Part shown: piece by piece, positions 12,266 through 24,250 of the stretch
Layout: each line of letters begins with the position of its first letter
Position numbering within the stretch: the first letter of the stretch is position 1
Assembly: GCA_021234155.1 (NCBI GenBank)
Contig: JAJEKV010000051.1
Coordinates: 1,552,754 to 1,616,753 of the forward strand
Reading direction: 5' to 3'
DNA: 64,000 bases
DNA from: Isoetes taiwanensis
Lineage: Eukaryota; Streptophyta; Lycopodiopsida; Isoetales; Isoetaceae
The notes under the pieces: generated by a model
Database searches by the model: none
Seen by the model: the letters and a program-made list of their open reading frames with translations, nothing else
Told to the model about the DNA's origin: nothing
Program-made: the position numbers and the translations under genes

Positions 12266-12642
12266 ACCCCTAACAAAGAGTCTCAGTTCAGAGGTCACAT
12301 CAGTCCATTGCCAGCATATTTCTTGGCAGTCCACAAGCATTTATGGCGACTTCATTTTGACATCAGATCATTTTGGCTTAACATCATTTTTATATCGTTT
12401 GTTTTTTCTTCTTATTGTGAATGCCTTTGCAGCTAATACTTTCGTTCGGCCCCAATCCTAAAGGATTTTCTTTAAATTTAGCCAAGGACAGGAGGATGGG
12501 TATGTTGCAGAGATGGCCGTCAACAAACCGATCCTGGTGCCAGCCAAACAGAACCGGATCCATGCCTGATGCCTGTGAATCCACTTGACTGTGCTCCACC
12601 GGTGAGTTCAAAACAGAACATCAGGGTTGCTTGACTTTTCTG

Positions 12643-12995
12643 AAAATCTTAAAATCAACGTGCATTATTATAAACAAAGTTTATCCAGAGCCTTCTATTA
12701 TTAACGCTTTACTTAAACTAATGCTCAAATGACTTATTCCCTCCTCAGTCTGTTGGGGTACACAGTTAAGCAATAGAATTCCAACTTCCAAGCCGAGAGG
12801 CTTCTTCTGAATGTCTTAAAATCAACGTGCATATTAATTATATACAAAGTCTATCAAGAGCATAGTCTATTGTTAACGCTTTACTTTAAACTAATGCTCA
12901 TTTGGCATTTGCATCCTTATTCCCTTTTTTTTCCCTCAGTCTGCTGGACTACACATTTAAGCAAATAGAATTCCAACTTCATGGTTGAGAGGCTA
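12643..12995. repeat. Two tandem copies of a ~175-bp unit
   Basis: The copies run about 12643-12810 and 12816-12995. Both contain CTTAAAATCAACGTGCAT, AACGCTTTACTT, ACTAATGCTCA, CTCAGTCTG and AGAATTCCAACTTC in the same order, with indels. The unit lies just downstream of the ARID gene stop codon and may be part of its 3' flank. Confidence 0.7.
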
Positions 12996-13268
12996 GAGTC
13001 CATAACAAAAGGCGTCAATAACAGGGAGTTCACTATTTACATTGACATGGGGCTCCTGCCTTCACTAATACTCGACAGAGATAGCCACTGTACTTAACTT
13101 GTCTACCAGTCCTCATTTCATATCTGGAAAATACACATGGAAAACCAAAAAAATAGAAAATATTCACATGTAGATAAAAATAAGCACAAGCAGGTCCGCA
13201 ATTTAGGTCCATTTTACTTTTAGAATTTAGTGCCAAGAATACCACCTTTTCAACCAACCTCGATATGC

Positions 13269-16200
13269 TTATGATAACAAATCTTGAGCAAATGGAACCC
13301 GTACAAAAAGTTGTCCATGGAGAGTCACAACAGCAGACGTTTGATGTGCATCAATTCGCATTGGAAGGTTTATGACCTGATTCGCCAATTCATGCTGATG
13401 TTTAACAAATCATCATGATCAATAAAAAAATACAGAATTTTAGATAAACTAAGGACCTTTCGAAATGCAGTTACGCCCCATGGATTGTCTGGCTGTTCTG
13501 GTTCTCCGGCAATCACGAGCCTACCACCAGCTTCGCACTGTATCCGGACCTGGGAACATGTAATCAGTCAAGGGGATGCATTGGAAGTCCCAGTTGCGAA
13601 CATATACATAGGCTTGCATGCATACCTCCTCCCTTAGAAGTCCTGGAACAAGAGCATAGACTTCAAAGCAGTCCCGCTGCCCACAAGTGCAAACCATCAG
13701 TTCCATCAGTGCTTTGTTGTGCAGCACTTGCGCCAACCTCAACAAATTATCTGCCACACAAGCAGTGCTACCTGAGCAAGTCATCCCCTCCTCACAAATT
13801 TTCCTAAAGTTTTGCCTAACTCCCACCCCATGCCAGTCTTGCTAGTAGAAAGAACCTATTGTGCTAGATCAGCTTTGCAGGTTGTGGCGGTCGTGAGGCA
13901 GCAAGGGCAGTGAAAGAAGACAAGCATAATGCAGCTTTTAAAGATAAAGTCTTAAGGGTTTAAAGTAGCTTACAGTTTTGTGTACATTGATTTTGACCCA
14001 ATCTGCTTGCGGACCCTCGTCTACAATAAGGGGGTCGATGCCGTTGCGGAAGTCATGCTTGCCAGCTCTTATTGATGGTTTCATATTGTCAAACTTTGCA
14101 GCTTTCCTTTTGTGAAAGGCAATAGCCGCCTGTGACTTTGTTGTGCCCCCTAAACCATCATCTTTGTAGTAAGGCCTTCCCACCTTATTTGTCGCCTCCC
14201 TCTTCCTTAGCATTGCTGAATATCAAAACATTTTTTGTTAGGTGTAGCATCAGACTCGCTATTATTTATCCAACTTTCTCTACACAGACATTCAATATTA
14301 CATGGATGGCAGATCTAACCTGCATTTCTCATCCGCTTTTCCCTTTTTGATGAGCTCTTATCCTATCAAAAAAGAAAAATTCCTGAACTTGTTCCTTTCA
14401 AATCGTTCATTATAAATCCTGTAAAAAAGATTACCTTAATTATAGGATCCCCAACTTCCCCACGTTGGGCATGCCAACCTTGCATTGCTCGAGCAGCTGC
14501 ATCACGCCTAGCCCGGCCTGATGCTGAAACTCCCTGCTGCACGTTTAGTGCCAAAGTAAGAATTTAACATTTTCAACTGTTCATTCCGCTCTTCTATCAT
14601 AAAGATAAAAAAAAAACACGGATGCAACTTGATCACTTTCAACATTCATAAAGCATGAAAAAGACTTTGAATGGTCTGCCGTTCTTAACCATGACCACAA
14701 TCAGATCACGTCATAAGATAATGACCTTGGATCATGTGATAATTTACAGAATTACTCAAAGAACAGACCTGTCCAGAGGTGTTTGGAGAAGCACCATCTT
14801 GGTTATCATTTGCTTCTGACACTGGCAGCTGGCCCTGAACAGTGGCGCTTGAAGGCAAGCCCAGTTTGTATCTTTCAAATTCAAGTAGTGCCTGCACAAA
14901 ATTAATGAATGTTCAGTTGCAGAATTGCAACAGTCTCTGTGAAAGGCCATGTTCCTGTTTTCACCTTTTCATAAAACCCACGAAAAGACCATGAAACAGT
15001 CGTGCAAGTCCTGCATGCACCCATATCATATAAATAGCAAATCACCAAATGACACAGACAAAAATAATGGAACAATAAGGAAAATTTACTGCCCTTTCTC
15101 GTGATATTTAAGCTCCATAAAAATAATGGAACAATAAGGAAAATTTACTGCCCTTTCTCATGATATTTAAGCTCCATAACAGAATCATTTTAGCATGAAA
15201 AGGAAAGAAAAGAAAAGCAACATTTGAATAATGTGAAATACACTTCCACTAAGAATTTACCAAAAATAACACTAAAAATGCATATAATATGAAACTAACA
15301 GCTTTGCTTCCAATAGACTTTCGCATGTGACACACAGTCCGAGTCCCCTAGACCTAGTTGTAATTGAGATTTATTGAGTATAACAAGATAAGCTCATGCC
15401 AAGTTCAGAAAACAGGGTTATATCTGAAATTTTAGACTGCTATTCTTTGACAAATGAACTAGACTATGTACCCGTTCCATGTCTATTTTTGAAGGACCAC
15501 AGTCATCATTATCTTCCAATCTGTTTATAGGATTTGGCCACCTTTGAGTAAGATTTGAAAAGAGCAATATTTTTTGCAGCATACAAGAAACCACCATGCA
15601 TAGTTCCTATTGAAGGATGCAACAAAATACTCTTTTAGAAGACATACTTGGGGGGTTCAAAAGATTCACCAACTTGCCGCCATAGTTTGTTAGCAGTAAC
15701 CTGCATAATGTCAGATCCATGACATAAGCATAAAAACATATAAGGACCCTAAGGAGCCTTCGTGTAGAACAGTCTAACACACCTGCTCATATCCACCCAG
15801 CTTAACAACTGCTTTCCAAAGTCTGTTAATAGCCCCGTGATTAGCAATCTTTCCAATTAAAATCACATGACCAGGACTCAATAGAAATAATAATATCTAG
15901 CACTTGCTAGGTGGAAAGAAACCAAAACAATCATTCTTAATCCGACAACTTTCACATGCAATAGGAAAAGCGTAATGCATACTTGAAACAATCAAGCTCG
16001 GTCTTATAAAATCTTGGGGGCTTAAAATCCTTGTTTCTTTCTCTAAAAAAACCTTCAATTTCCCTATAAAACGCAGCCTGTTCCTCTATAGTATCCTCTG
16101 AAGCATTGTCAAACTCGTTAACTTCAACACCTTTCTCGCATTGCAGCCCGTCTTCTTCAGTCTCAGCATTTCCAACTACCTCTCCGCCAACAGCACCATC

Positions 16201-16815
16201 CTCCAACACACCAGCTTCACCTTGCTCCAGATTACTATACACGTTTGGGCCATTTCCAGCTTGATCAACAGTAGGAACCTCATCAGACTCGTCCACCGTT
16301 CTTAAATCCCCTTCAAAACCCATCACGCCCTCCTCCCCCTCCGTCCACCCTTCCATGTACTCATTTCCTTCGTTTCTAGCCACCATAACATCTTCCTCAT
16401 CCTCTTCTTCTTCGTCGTCGTCCTCCTCCTCCTCTTCTTCTTCTTCATGCCTCTCATCCCTAAAGCTTTTGCCCCATTTCTCATACACACTAACTCCACC
16501 AACTAACCCTAACTCACCCATGTTTCCATGCCCAACATCCGAAGGCTCAGCTTTTGCACTAACCTCGGCAACGTCTTCGGGCTCATCAAGCTCCATACCT
16601 ACCATAGCCATAGCTTGGTCCTCAACGCCCGCAGGGCTCTGAGCTTCTGGAAAAAAGCCTGGAGAAGCCGACTGGTCTGCCGGATTTGAGGCTTGGGCAG
16701 GCAAAGAAGGATTTGGATACTGGGGATTTGAGATGGAAAGCTGGGGTTGTTGTTGTTGCATGGATTCTAAAGCATTGGAAGAGGCTTTGCAGTCTCGGCG
16801 CTCCCACATTGCCAT
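13269..16815 (-). CDS. ARID5-like: ARID/BRIGHT plus alpha-crystallin (HSP20-like) domain protein, 11 exons
   Basis: Exons on the minus strand: 16815-15983, 15822-15783, 15700-15648, 15010-14965, 14891-14769, 14536-14435, 14356-14320, 14215-13974, 13676-13626, 13549-13457, 13376-13269. All joins keep frame with GT-AG borders and give 575 residues. The 37-base exon 14356-14320 is needed to restore phase. Residues 1-240 are acidic and low in complexity, with a Glu/Asp run at about 121-142. The ARID domain spans about 245-335 and shows FKPPRFY, LWKAVVKLGGYE, LWRQVGESF and SWSFRGFYEK. A basic region with RARRDAAARAMQGWHAQR follows. The HSP20-like domain (about 482-571) shows CFEVYALVPGLLREE, GRLVIAGEPEQPDNPWGVT and HGQLFVRVPF. 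This combination is specific to plants. Arabidopsis members are nuclear and have been reported in chromatin-modifying (PEAT-type) complexes. The start is the first ATG of the frame. No stops or frameshifts, so probably functional. Confidence 0.93.
15059..15176. repeat. 59-bp tandem duplication inside an ARID-gene intron
   Basis: Two adjacent copies (15059-15117 and 15118-15176) differ at one position. They lie in the intron between exons 3 and 4. The similarity points to a recent duplication. Confidence 0.85.
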
Positions 16816-17783
16816 TCCAAAGCAGGAAAAGGCTTAACCGGCACAGCTTTGTAAAGCCATGGCGATGGAGTTCCGGCAGTCCGGCTTCCCTTGTGGTTGG
16901 GCGTAGGGCGACGACCAGGCGGAGAATTAAGCGGCGCCGTCACTTCCTCCGTCAATTACCTGGCGCTCTTTTGTCGATTGATTGGCTTTCATTCAACGGT
17001 CCAGCCGCTTCCACGTAGCGGATGTATAAATATCTATACACTTTATACAATCCTATGGTAAACAACGAAGCCTATTAGGGTGGGGTTGTCTTGCGCACTT
17101 AAGAGGCATGAACCCGTTAAATTGTCAAAAAATGGTCCAATTGGTTCAATCCAGGGTGTCATTGCATACCTAATCAGATATGTCATAGGATTGTCAAACA
17201 ATTGCCCTTAAAATCCATCACGTTAAAAAGTTATGGGGCTCAAAAAGTGGAGGGTGTAAATTGCCCATCACGATACATGTTGCTCTAAAGTGGAGGGGGT
17301 GTAAGTGCCCCCATCACGATACATGTTGCTTATTACGCCATGGCTATCTGTAGCCCTACTTTCGTGCCCCCCAAAGCCCTTCTGTCGCTAACTAGGTGGC
17401 CAGGTATTGTGCTATTATGATCCAGCCTTTGCCATAAGCTAGACCTCGTACCGCCACATGCGTAACCCTTCGCGACCCAAAGGCTCCGCCTCACGTCCCT
17501 TCATGGCCTGTCATCGCGGTTGTACCTCACTCGACAGCCTCACGCATTGCTCGCAGCCGCGCTGCCCGAAGTGGCCATTATGGCCCAACGGTCCACTGAA
17601 CGATGGTACAGTGACCATCATTCGCTACCATTTCTGGCCCCTTTGCCCACTTTTGCCAAACAATTCTCTCGTATATGTGATCGATTCGACCCCCAAGCAG
17701 CACTTCTCTGTAGAATTTGGGAGGCTTATGGATTCGAGTGCCTCGCACAAATTGGCGGAGGCCCCATCATGCCATTTCGGGCT
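16816..17783. promoter_or_regulatory. Shared upstream region between divergent genes
   Basis: This stretch separates the ARID start codon (minus strand) from the TATA box of the plus-strand gene at 17784, so it should hold both promoters. It contains a direct repeat of about 45 bases (around 17237-17279 and 17280-17328), each copy ending in ATCACGATACATGTTGCT. Reading frames in 17458-17825 look like by-products. Confidence 0.5.
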
Positions 17784-17791
17784 ATAAAAAT
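17784..17791 (+). promoter_or_regulatory. TATA box of the small plus-strand gene
   Basis: CTATAAAAATT sits about 30 bases upstream of a pyrimidine-rich stretch where transcription would begin (around 17815). A leader exon to 17895 with a GGTAAT donor follows, and the acceptor CTACAG ends at 17968, four bases before the start codon. Confidence 0.55.
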
Positions 17792-17972
17792 TGGGGCTCT
17801 TTCTTTCAATTGGCATCCCTTCTGAAGCTTGCAGCTCGTTCCAGCCTGCTTCCGCTCGTCGATATTCCTACATCAGTTCAACTCCGAGCTCAAGGGTAAT
17901 GTTCTCTATTCAAAGAGACTGTGATTATAGTAAATAGTTTATCTAATTCATGTCCTTTTGATCTACAGCATA

Positions 17973-18305
17973 ATGGAAGGGCAATGGAGGCGTGGCCAAG
18001 GCATAACAGGAGGTGGGTACCGCAAGCTTCCCACGACGCCCTCTCCTTCGAAGAAGAGGGAGCGCCATTGTTCGGATGCCTCCGTGCAGACAGAGGAACT
18101 TGGCTCCTTCACATTGAAGAACTGCCTTGTTAATTGGGAGGAAATCTCCACTGCCGCGGGTTCCGACCTCAATGTTGTGGTCACACCCGAGATCTCTGAT
18201 CAGATCCAACATGCAAATGGTGAGCATGACTTGGTGCACTGCAGCGTGACGGTTACTGAGGAGGATCGGGTGAAGTTTGAAAGCCCCATAAATCCTGAGA
18301 CTTGA
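17973..18305 (+). CDS. Small protein of unknown function (110 residues)
   Basis: The start is the first ATG after the acceptor CTACAG (17968), so the model has a non-coding first exon (about 17815-17895), a 73-base intron and one coding exon. The N-terminal 35 residues are basic (RRGQG, KKRER). The rest is polar and acidic without membrane segment or signal peptide. I recognise no domain. Downstream, 18340-18550 is T-rich with TTTTGTAAAG and GTAATTG words, as in a plant 3' UTR, and abuts the 3' end of the convergent minus-strand gene. Support comes from the promoter, leader intron and 3' end signals rather than from homology. Confidence 0.5.
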   Translation: MEGQWRRGQGITGGGYRKLPTTPSPSKKRERHCSDASVQTEELGSFTLKNCLVNWEEISTAAGSDLNVVVTPEISDQIQHANGEHDLVHCSVTVTEEDRVKFESPINPET

Positions 18306-18606
18306 GGTGAACACATGCTGGTGATGCTTGGCCAAATGGACGACCCTTAGAAACCTGCCATGTTTTTATATGCCCTTCTATATGCCTTTTCATATGCCCG
18401 TATCATATCTTTTGAGTGTTTGTATTTATGTTTTGCTATAGTGCCATTTTGCAAGAGTATTTTGTAAAGGCATTTTCTGGAGTCAACAATGTAATTGCCT
18501 GAGAGGCACTTTGAATGAAATATGTTATTGCATTCCAAAATTTGATTACACAAACAGTTTTGTGGCTTTTTGCTACCATGGCTTCTTTGGCCATTAACTA
18601 TATCTT

Positions 18607-18908
18607 CTATTCTTCTACTGTCTCGTCCGAGTCATAACCATCCTGCATGAATTGATAAGATTTAATAATAAACCATAGGGTTTTGTCCATCCCAAACCAC
18701 AAGGCAACAGATGGCATACCTTATCTGCAATATTTGTGTTCAAAGAGATGGCTGATGTAGCCTCTTGGACCTGCATAGACAGAGGTGTTATCAAATGCTA
18801 TATTGAATGAATTGTATAATAAAAGGTGTATACCTCTGCCACGTCTGCTCTCCAAACCCTGAAGAAACCCTCGTCCATGCCCACGTGCTGTTGCAAGGGC
18901 TTGGGCAT
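18607..18908 (-). CDS. Small multi-exon gene, unknown protein (C-terminal 53 residues)
   Basis: Three exons join in frame on the minus strand: 18908-18834, 18770-18720 and 18642-18607, with introns of 63 and 77 bases and good borders (GAG|GTATAC, ATGCAG|GTCC, AAG|GTATGC, CATGCAG|GATG). From the ATG at 18908 they encode 53 residues, with FFRVWRADVAEVQEA in the first two exons and the acidic end DGYDSDETVEE before TAG. An in-frame TAG lies just upstream of the ATG, so further upstream exons could only join by splicing. The GTGTAG before the ATG could act as an acceptor. No family recognised. Confidence 0.45.
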
Positions 18909-19160
18909 CTACACCTATTTCAGCCAACTCCCTAATGTGCCGGGCCTTGTCAATTGCAGGCACACCTTCATTTCCTGGCCCTGTATTGGCTGCAGCATAG
19001 TTAATCCAATCTTGTGTGTTCATCTCTTGTGTGTTCATCCTCAAGGAGCATACAAGAGGGCTGAATTGTCTTTGACTGCCGGCAAGATCCCATCTCTTCA
19101 AGGGGCTCCTAATGTTGCTTACCTTGTTTGTTGTAGGTCTAACCAATGGAATACACCCTT

Positions 19161-19612
19161 CTATGCTGATTGACTGGGTGTTGACCTCGTCTCCCCCACA
19201 TAAGTGAGTGTCTTGAGGGCCTCCACATCTTGTGTCTCTAGTTGGTTGTTTGGTTGGCTGCTCGGTACATAGGCCTCAGAATTATCCTCATCCACATTAG
19301 GTCTAGGTGCACAACAATGAGTAGGACTCTTACCCTGTCTGCCCTTTAGCCTGAGCCTAACGGCCAGCCTCCTTTGCTTTGCAGCCTCGTTCAATGGTCT
19401 CTGGCAACCAAATACAGTTTGAACTCTTGATTGACCAGTTGGATACATGAATTCCCTCAGCCTCTTAGTGGATTCCTCATACAAGGCCTCTGCTTGCTTT
19501 CTACTCTCCCTTTCTGCCCTGTTTGCAGCAGCCCTTCGACTGCCCTCCTCTTTCTCTACCCTCCTCTTTGCTGCCTCAATCTTCTTGAGGGCTACCTGCT
19601 TGCCTTGGATCT
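19161..19612 (-). CDS. Open exon-like frame of unknown function, Arg/Glu-rich
   Basis: A frame of about 150 codons begins after a good acceptor (TTTTACAG at 19620-19613) and ends with TAG at 19161. Its first 60 residues are rich in Lys, Arg, Glu and Ala (KKIEAAKRRVEKEEGSRRAA), typical of a long helix or coiled coil; the rest is polar. A strong donor, AAG|GTAAGC, lies near 19125 but in a different frame. It may be an upstream part of the 18607-18908 gene, but I could not connect them without breaking frame. Confidence 0.3.
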
Positions 19613-19674
19613 GTAAAATTAATATCAATATCAAACCATCTCATTTCTCCTACAACTCTCGATCCACTTTACTC

Positions 19675-21063
19675 TCAGTTATGGCATGCATGTGCCGAAT
19701 TGGGTGTTTGGAAGCCTACCTGAAGAGTGATGAATGAAATGAGCACGCACCATGTCATTCGGATAACAGCACTAATGGCATAACCACATGCATCTGTGTA
19801 AACCTCATAAGGTTTACTCATGTCTGGAATCAACAGAATAGGCGCTGAGGTCAGCAACCTCTTCATCATATCTATTGCATGCTGCTGCTTCACCGTCCAT
19901 TGCCATTGGACATTAGTTTTCAACAACATAGTCAAAGCAACTGCAATTTTGGCAATCTTCTAAACAAATCTGCGATAATAACTGGCCAATCTCAAGAAAC
20001 TACGCAACTAGATACATTCTTTGGCACAAGCCAAGACTGAATTGCCTCCGTCTTCTTGGGGTCTACAGCTATACTTTCCGCAGATACAATGTGGCCCAAA
20101 TATTCCACCTGTGCTTTCAAAAAATCACATTTTGATATCTTTCCATACAACTTATGCTGTCTGAGCAAAGTTAATATAGAACGCAAATGATTCAAATGCT
20201 CATCCAAGGTTTTGCTATACACCAGGATATCATCTAAAAATACTTCCACAAAAGTATCCAGACATCCTGCAAAAACCTCATTCATCATTTTGGAAAAAGT
20301 AGCAGGACCATTCGTTAGTCCAAAAGGCATCACCAAAAATTCAAAATGACCAAAGGTGGTCCTGAAGGCAGTTTTATGTATATCTGACTCCTTCACCCTT
20401 ATCTGGTGATAACCACTGCGTAAATCCAACTTAGAAAAATACTTAGCTCCTGTTAACCTATCCATGAGGCAAGGGGTACCTATTCTTGATCGTGATCTTA
20501 TTCAAGGCCCGATAATCAATGCACATCCGCATTGATCCATTCTTTTTCTTGACTAGAATGACAGGAGCACCATAAGGGGATTTGCTAGGTCTCTTAAACC
20601 CTTTGGCTAACAGCTCATGAACCTGCTTCTTTACCTCCTCTTGTTCCAATATGGACAATCTATACGGGCTACAAAACACAAGTTTGGATCCAGGCTCTAA
20701 ATCAATCTCATGTTCAATCTCTCTACTATATGGAAGGCTTTCAGGCAGTTCCTCAGGGAACACATCTTGAAATTTATACAACAGATCCTGCAACTCTTTT
20801 TGGCATTTTGAATTCTCTATGACCTCACTATCAGCACTCATATGACAACACTCAATAACAGGATAGCATTCATCAATAAACAGAAGAAAACATTGATTGG
20901 AAGATTTACGTATCAGTTTCTTGACCTGAAGCGACGACACGATCTTGGAAGCTCCTGTCAGAGGACTCCTTTGCAAAAAGATTTCACGCCCATCATGCTT
21001 CAGCATCACCTGGTGAGTGTTCCAATCTATTGCAGCGATGTCATCGGTGTTCCTCCGGTGCAA
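19675..21063 (-). pseudogene. Reverse transcriptase and partial RNase H of element B
   Basis: The first frame (21063-20458) holds the pre-RT segment with [17 protein letters not shown] and the RT start [20 protein letters not shown]. The second (20465-19992) continues after one shift with [19 protein letters not shown] (first catalytic Asp), VMPFGLTN and FLDDILVYSKT, which carries the paired Asp. A third (19935-19675) opens RNase H with the VYTDACGYAISAV block. These motifs identify a Ty3/gypsy pol. It is cut before the rest of RNase H and integrase, and at least two frameshifts separate the pieces. Confidence 0.9.
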
Positions 21064-21179
21064 TGGTGTTGATGATCTATATCCTCCTATTTGTACGTTA
21101 GCTCATACTCCGGGGTAATTTGTTGATATACTTGGGCCCTCCGATGTTTGTCGGCTATGGCACAACACGCTTTGCATCA

Positions 21180-24100
21180 CATTCTAACTAGAGGTGTGCT
21201 GGTCGTTGATGCTTTGACATTTCGGTCTGCTTCCTGATCCTGTTCTCGGGCGGTAATTGTTCCCCCCTTCATGATACTTGAAGCTATTTGGAGGCGTCTC
21301 TTGAGGCTGTGCACGATTCCTTTGGCTATACTCCTCTGGAGTTGTTCTCTTCTGCAGTTGTTCTTTGAATCGTCCATCCCTGGATTCACCAAGTTGCATG
21401 CAAGTCCGCGTGCAAGTCATCGGCTCGCCCCGCCTAGTTGGTTCTCTATCGAGCTTCCAAACTTCCTTGTTTGATCCCCTCGATCACATGGCTTGGATGT
21501 TGTCACGTTCTACAGTGCTATGCCGTCTTCCTGTCTTGAGGTACCTTCCGGTGGCTTTGATTGTGCTCGTCAGTTTTGATCCTCCTGTTGCCTCCAGGGA
21601 GCTCGTGGAAGAAGTCGGTTGCTAGCACTTCTCCAGCTTTCAGTTCCTGACCTTTGTCCCTCTATGCATGTCGGTCTCTCTGGCAAGTAAAGCATCATGG
21701 CTCTCCTCCCTGCTGGCTATGTTGTCGGGGTGATGGGTCCTTATATCTGTGCAGCTTGACCCTTGAGTTGAGGAAGTACCTGCCTTAGATATACTCTTGT
21801 CGTTGAATAGCCTGGCTATTATCTTGAACTATGTTTTTGCCGAAGGTGCTTCAGTTACTATCCTTGTCGTTAAGGTGTCGAATGCTTCTACCTTGGGCGT
21901 TTGATGTGCCCCATGTCGGAGATATGATCGGCTTCTTCTCTTCTAATTACTGGTAGGAGTACCTGACGAAGCCATCACCTAGTTGTTGAAGGCATATCTC
22001 CTCATCGCAGTGCCTTTCGTAAGTGCATTTCCATCTGATACACGTGTCATAGCGCATCACCCTATATTACCACAAGGTGGAATTATGGTCGTCGAGATGT
22101 TGCCTTCTTAGTTGGCTCATTGATGTCGGGGCGTTCCTCCTATTGTTGAGGCCACTCGTGTCATAAGTTCGTCAAGTGTTGCCGCTGCCGCAAGAGGTAG
22201 TGTTGCATCCTAACGATGTCCTGGTGCAGCGCTGATGATCTTGACATGACCGGTGTTGTCTCTTATTCTGACATTGGGGACGAGCGGTCTTCTACTTGAG
22301 TGCACTTCCCGAAGTGTTTGGAGTCGAAGGTTTGCTTGGGCTCTGGTCGTTTCTCCCTCGTAGTTGCTCTTCCATTTTGATCTTGGGCTATATTTGTGCT
22401 TCCTTGCTTCCTCATTTGGCAGTCGAAGTGAAGGAGCTTCCTGATCTAAGCGCTAAATCCGTAAAACATGACTTTAAACTCATGTTTCTCCACTATATCT
22501 GTGAGCACCCAAGATATACAATAGACATATACGCATTTACAACTACGAAAATCTACTTAAATGTTTATACTCCTTTTGGGTTTCTCCTCCTCCTATCACG
22601 TTTGATTCTTTGGTTTTGCTGCATCTTCTTAGTTACTCGTTGACTCAGGATTCCTTGAGATCTTTAGCTACTATTGATGAGCTTCATGTCGATCCAGAGC
22701 TTCGTCCGCCAAGTTCGCGAAGAGTGTTCGCCGATGTGATCCTTGAAAAAGATGCTCCTCCTTAATGTGTATGTCCGCCGTAAGAATGCGGTGGACCGCT
22801 CAACGCCCCTATATCATTGCATCGTTGCAAGGTTGCTTAGATAATGTTCGTTGATCACTTGAGTAGGATCACCTAGCTGTTGCAGTTGGGCATTCTTGAA
22901 TGTCTTCGAAGCTCTGAGATCATGGTCGGTAGGCAGGCATTGTCATTCCTCCGCAGGTTGAATTTCTGAGTGCGACTCCTGTTGCTTGGAAGTGTGGTCA
23001 TCTCCATTGCACCTACCATAGCTCCTTCGGTCGCGCTGCGTGATTTGTGCTACGCTGCTAGGTCATCTCATCCGTCCTTTGGGTCCTATCCATTCGAAGT
23101 CTCGCTCCTTGGGCCGTAGTAAAGTCGTCCTTCCTTTGGTTTCTAGGTGTTTTACGGGTCGGGAATTCTTGTTCGAAAGCGAATATTCTCCTCCTTGATC
23201 CCGCCCCTAATGCGATATAGGCCTTCAAGTGGGAGATGTTCCCTGATATCGTCTCCTCCCCCTCATGGTCTCCTACCTTTTGGAACCGATGAAAGTTCTC
23301 TTCTTTGGTGCAAGGGGAGCTGATAGCTAAATCGTCGGGTCAGCCTTAGGTGCTTTGTGGTTGTCTAGCTTGTTTGCTCCTTTTGTTGGCGTTTGCATGA
23401 CATTAAGCTTGAGCTGGGGGCTGCAAGGTCGTGGTGGTCTTCCCTGCGGTTTCTATACGCTCCTCTGTCGCCATGACTTCTCTCCTCGACGGAAGATTAT
23501 GCCCTCTGGCCCTAGCTCGTGATGCTAACGCGGCATCGATGTCAAACGTCTTCCTGCATCTGTATTTTTCTGCCTTGCGTTCTTCCATTCGAAACTCATG
23601 TGCGTCGAGTTGGTGAAGGCGTCGAGATCCACTTTCTGATGTGACCTCGTGGATGTGGTAGCTGGGAGGTTGACATCTAGAAAAATTCTTGATGTTGTTG
23701 GTTACCAATATTCTTCCTTTTTGATGAAGATTGATGATAGGCCGGTGGTGTCTTGTTCTACTCGTTTGTCGATTGAGATGTTTGTCGTTGTGCTTCCCTC
23801 TCTTGGGTCTGTCTTTTTGGTCTCCTCTCCTTATCTGTGTGTACATCGGCTGGGTCCTCGATGTCTTCAAGAAGCTGCGCCTCTAGTTCTTCTATGGCTC
23901 TGGCCCTATACTTCGAAAGCAACGCTCGTATATTCTAGAGTCTAAGGGTCCACTTGAAGGGCTCTCCTACAACATTCTGGGCTCTATAAGCAAGCAAGAT
24001 GGCTCGAGTAGCATTACTGAAGACATATCTATAATCTACAAGTCTATGGACATTAGGACGTGTGGTATGGCATGAAATGGGGGTTGTTTTGCAAAACCTA

Positions 24101-24250
24101 CATGATGTTTGAGGCATACTCTAAGATCCTAGCAAAGTTGGTTTGGGGAAGTCCAATCTCTACACATGGAGTGACTTGGGCAGCTCTAGACTCTAGCTCA
24201 TTTCTAGGTATCCTGGCAATAGGGAGTGTCAATGTGGCGGCTATATAAGT
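21180..24250 (-). pseudogene. Gag-like region of element B
   Basis: Homologous frames are recognisable when B is set beside element C. Near 24248-24060 both read ATLTLPIARIPR and EIGLPQTNFAR; in B a TAG replaces a Glu codon of C. Further on, 23870-23403 holds a Lys/Arg-rich segment with EERKAEKYRCRKT and ARARGHNLPSRREVM. Near 21420-21180 lies a Gly/Arg/Asn-rich stretch resembling the spacer before a gag zinc knuckle. Gag would form the particle that packages the element RNA. No protease was seen between this and RT. Confidence 0.55.

Noticed and set aside
16355-16642. Plus-strand frame encoding a long serine run
   Set aside because: It is the antisense of the Glu/Asp run in exon 1 of the ARID gene (minus strand).
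17458-17825. Overlapping plus-strand frames upstream of the small gene
   Set aside because: They run through the TATA box and the probable transcription start, and show no domain.
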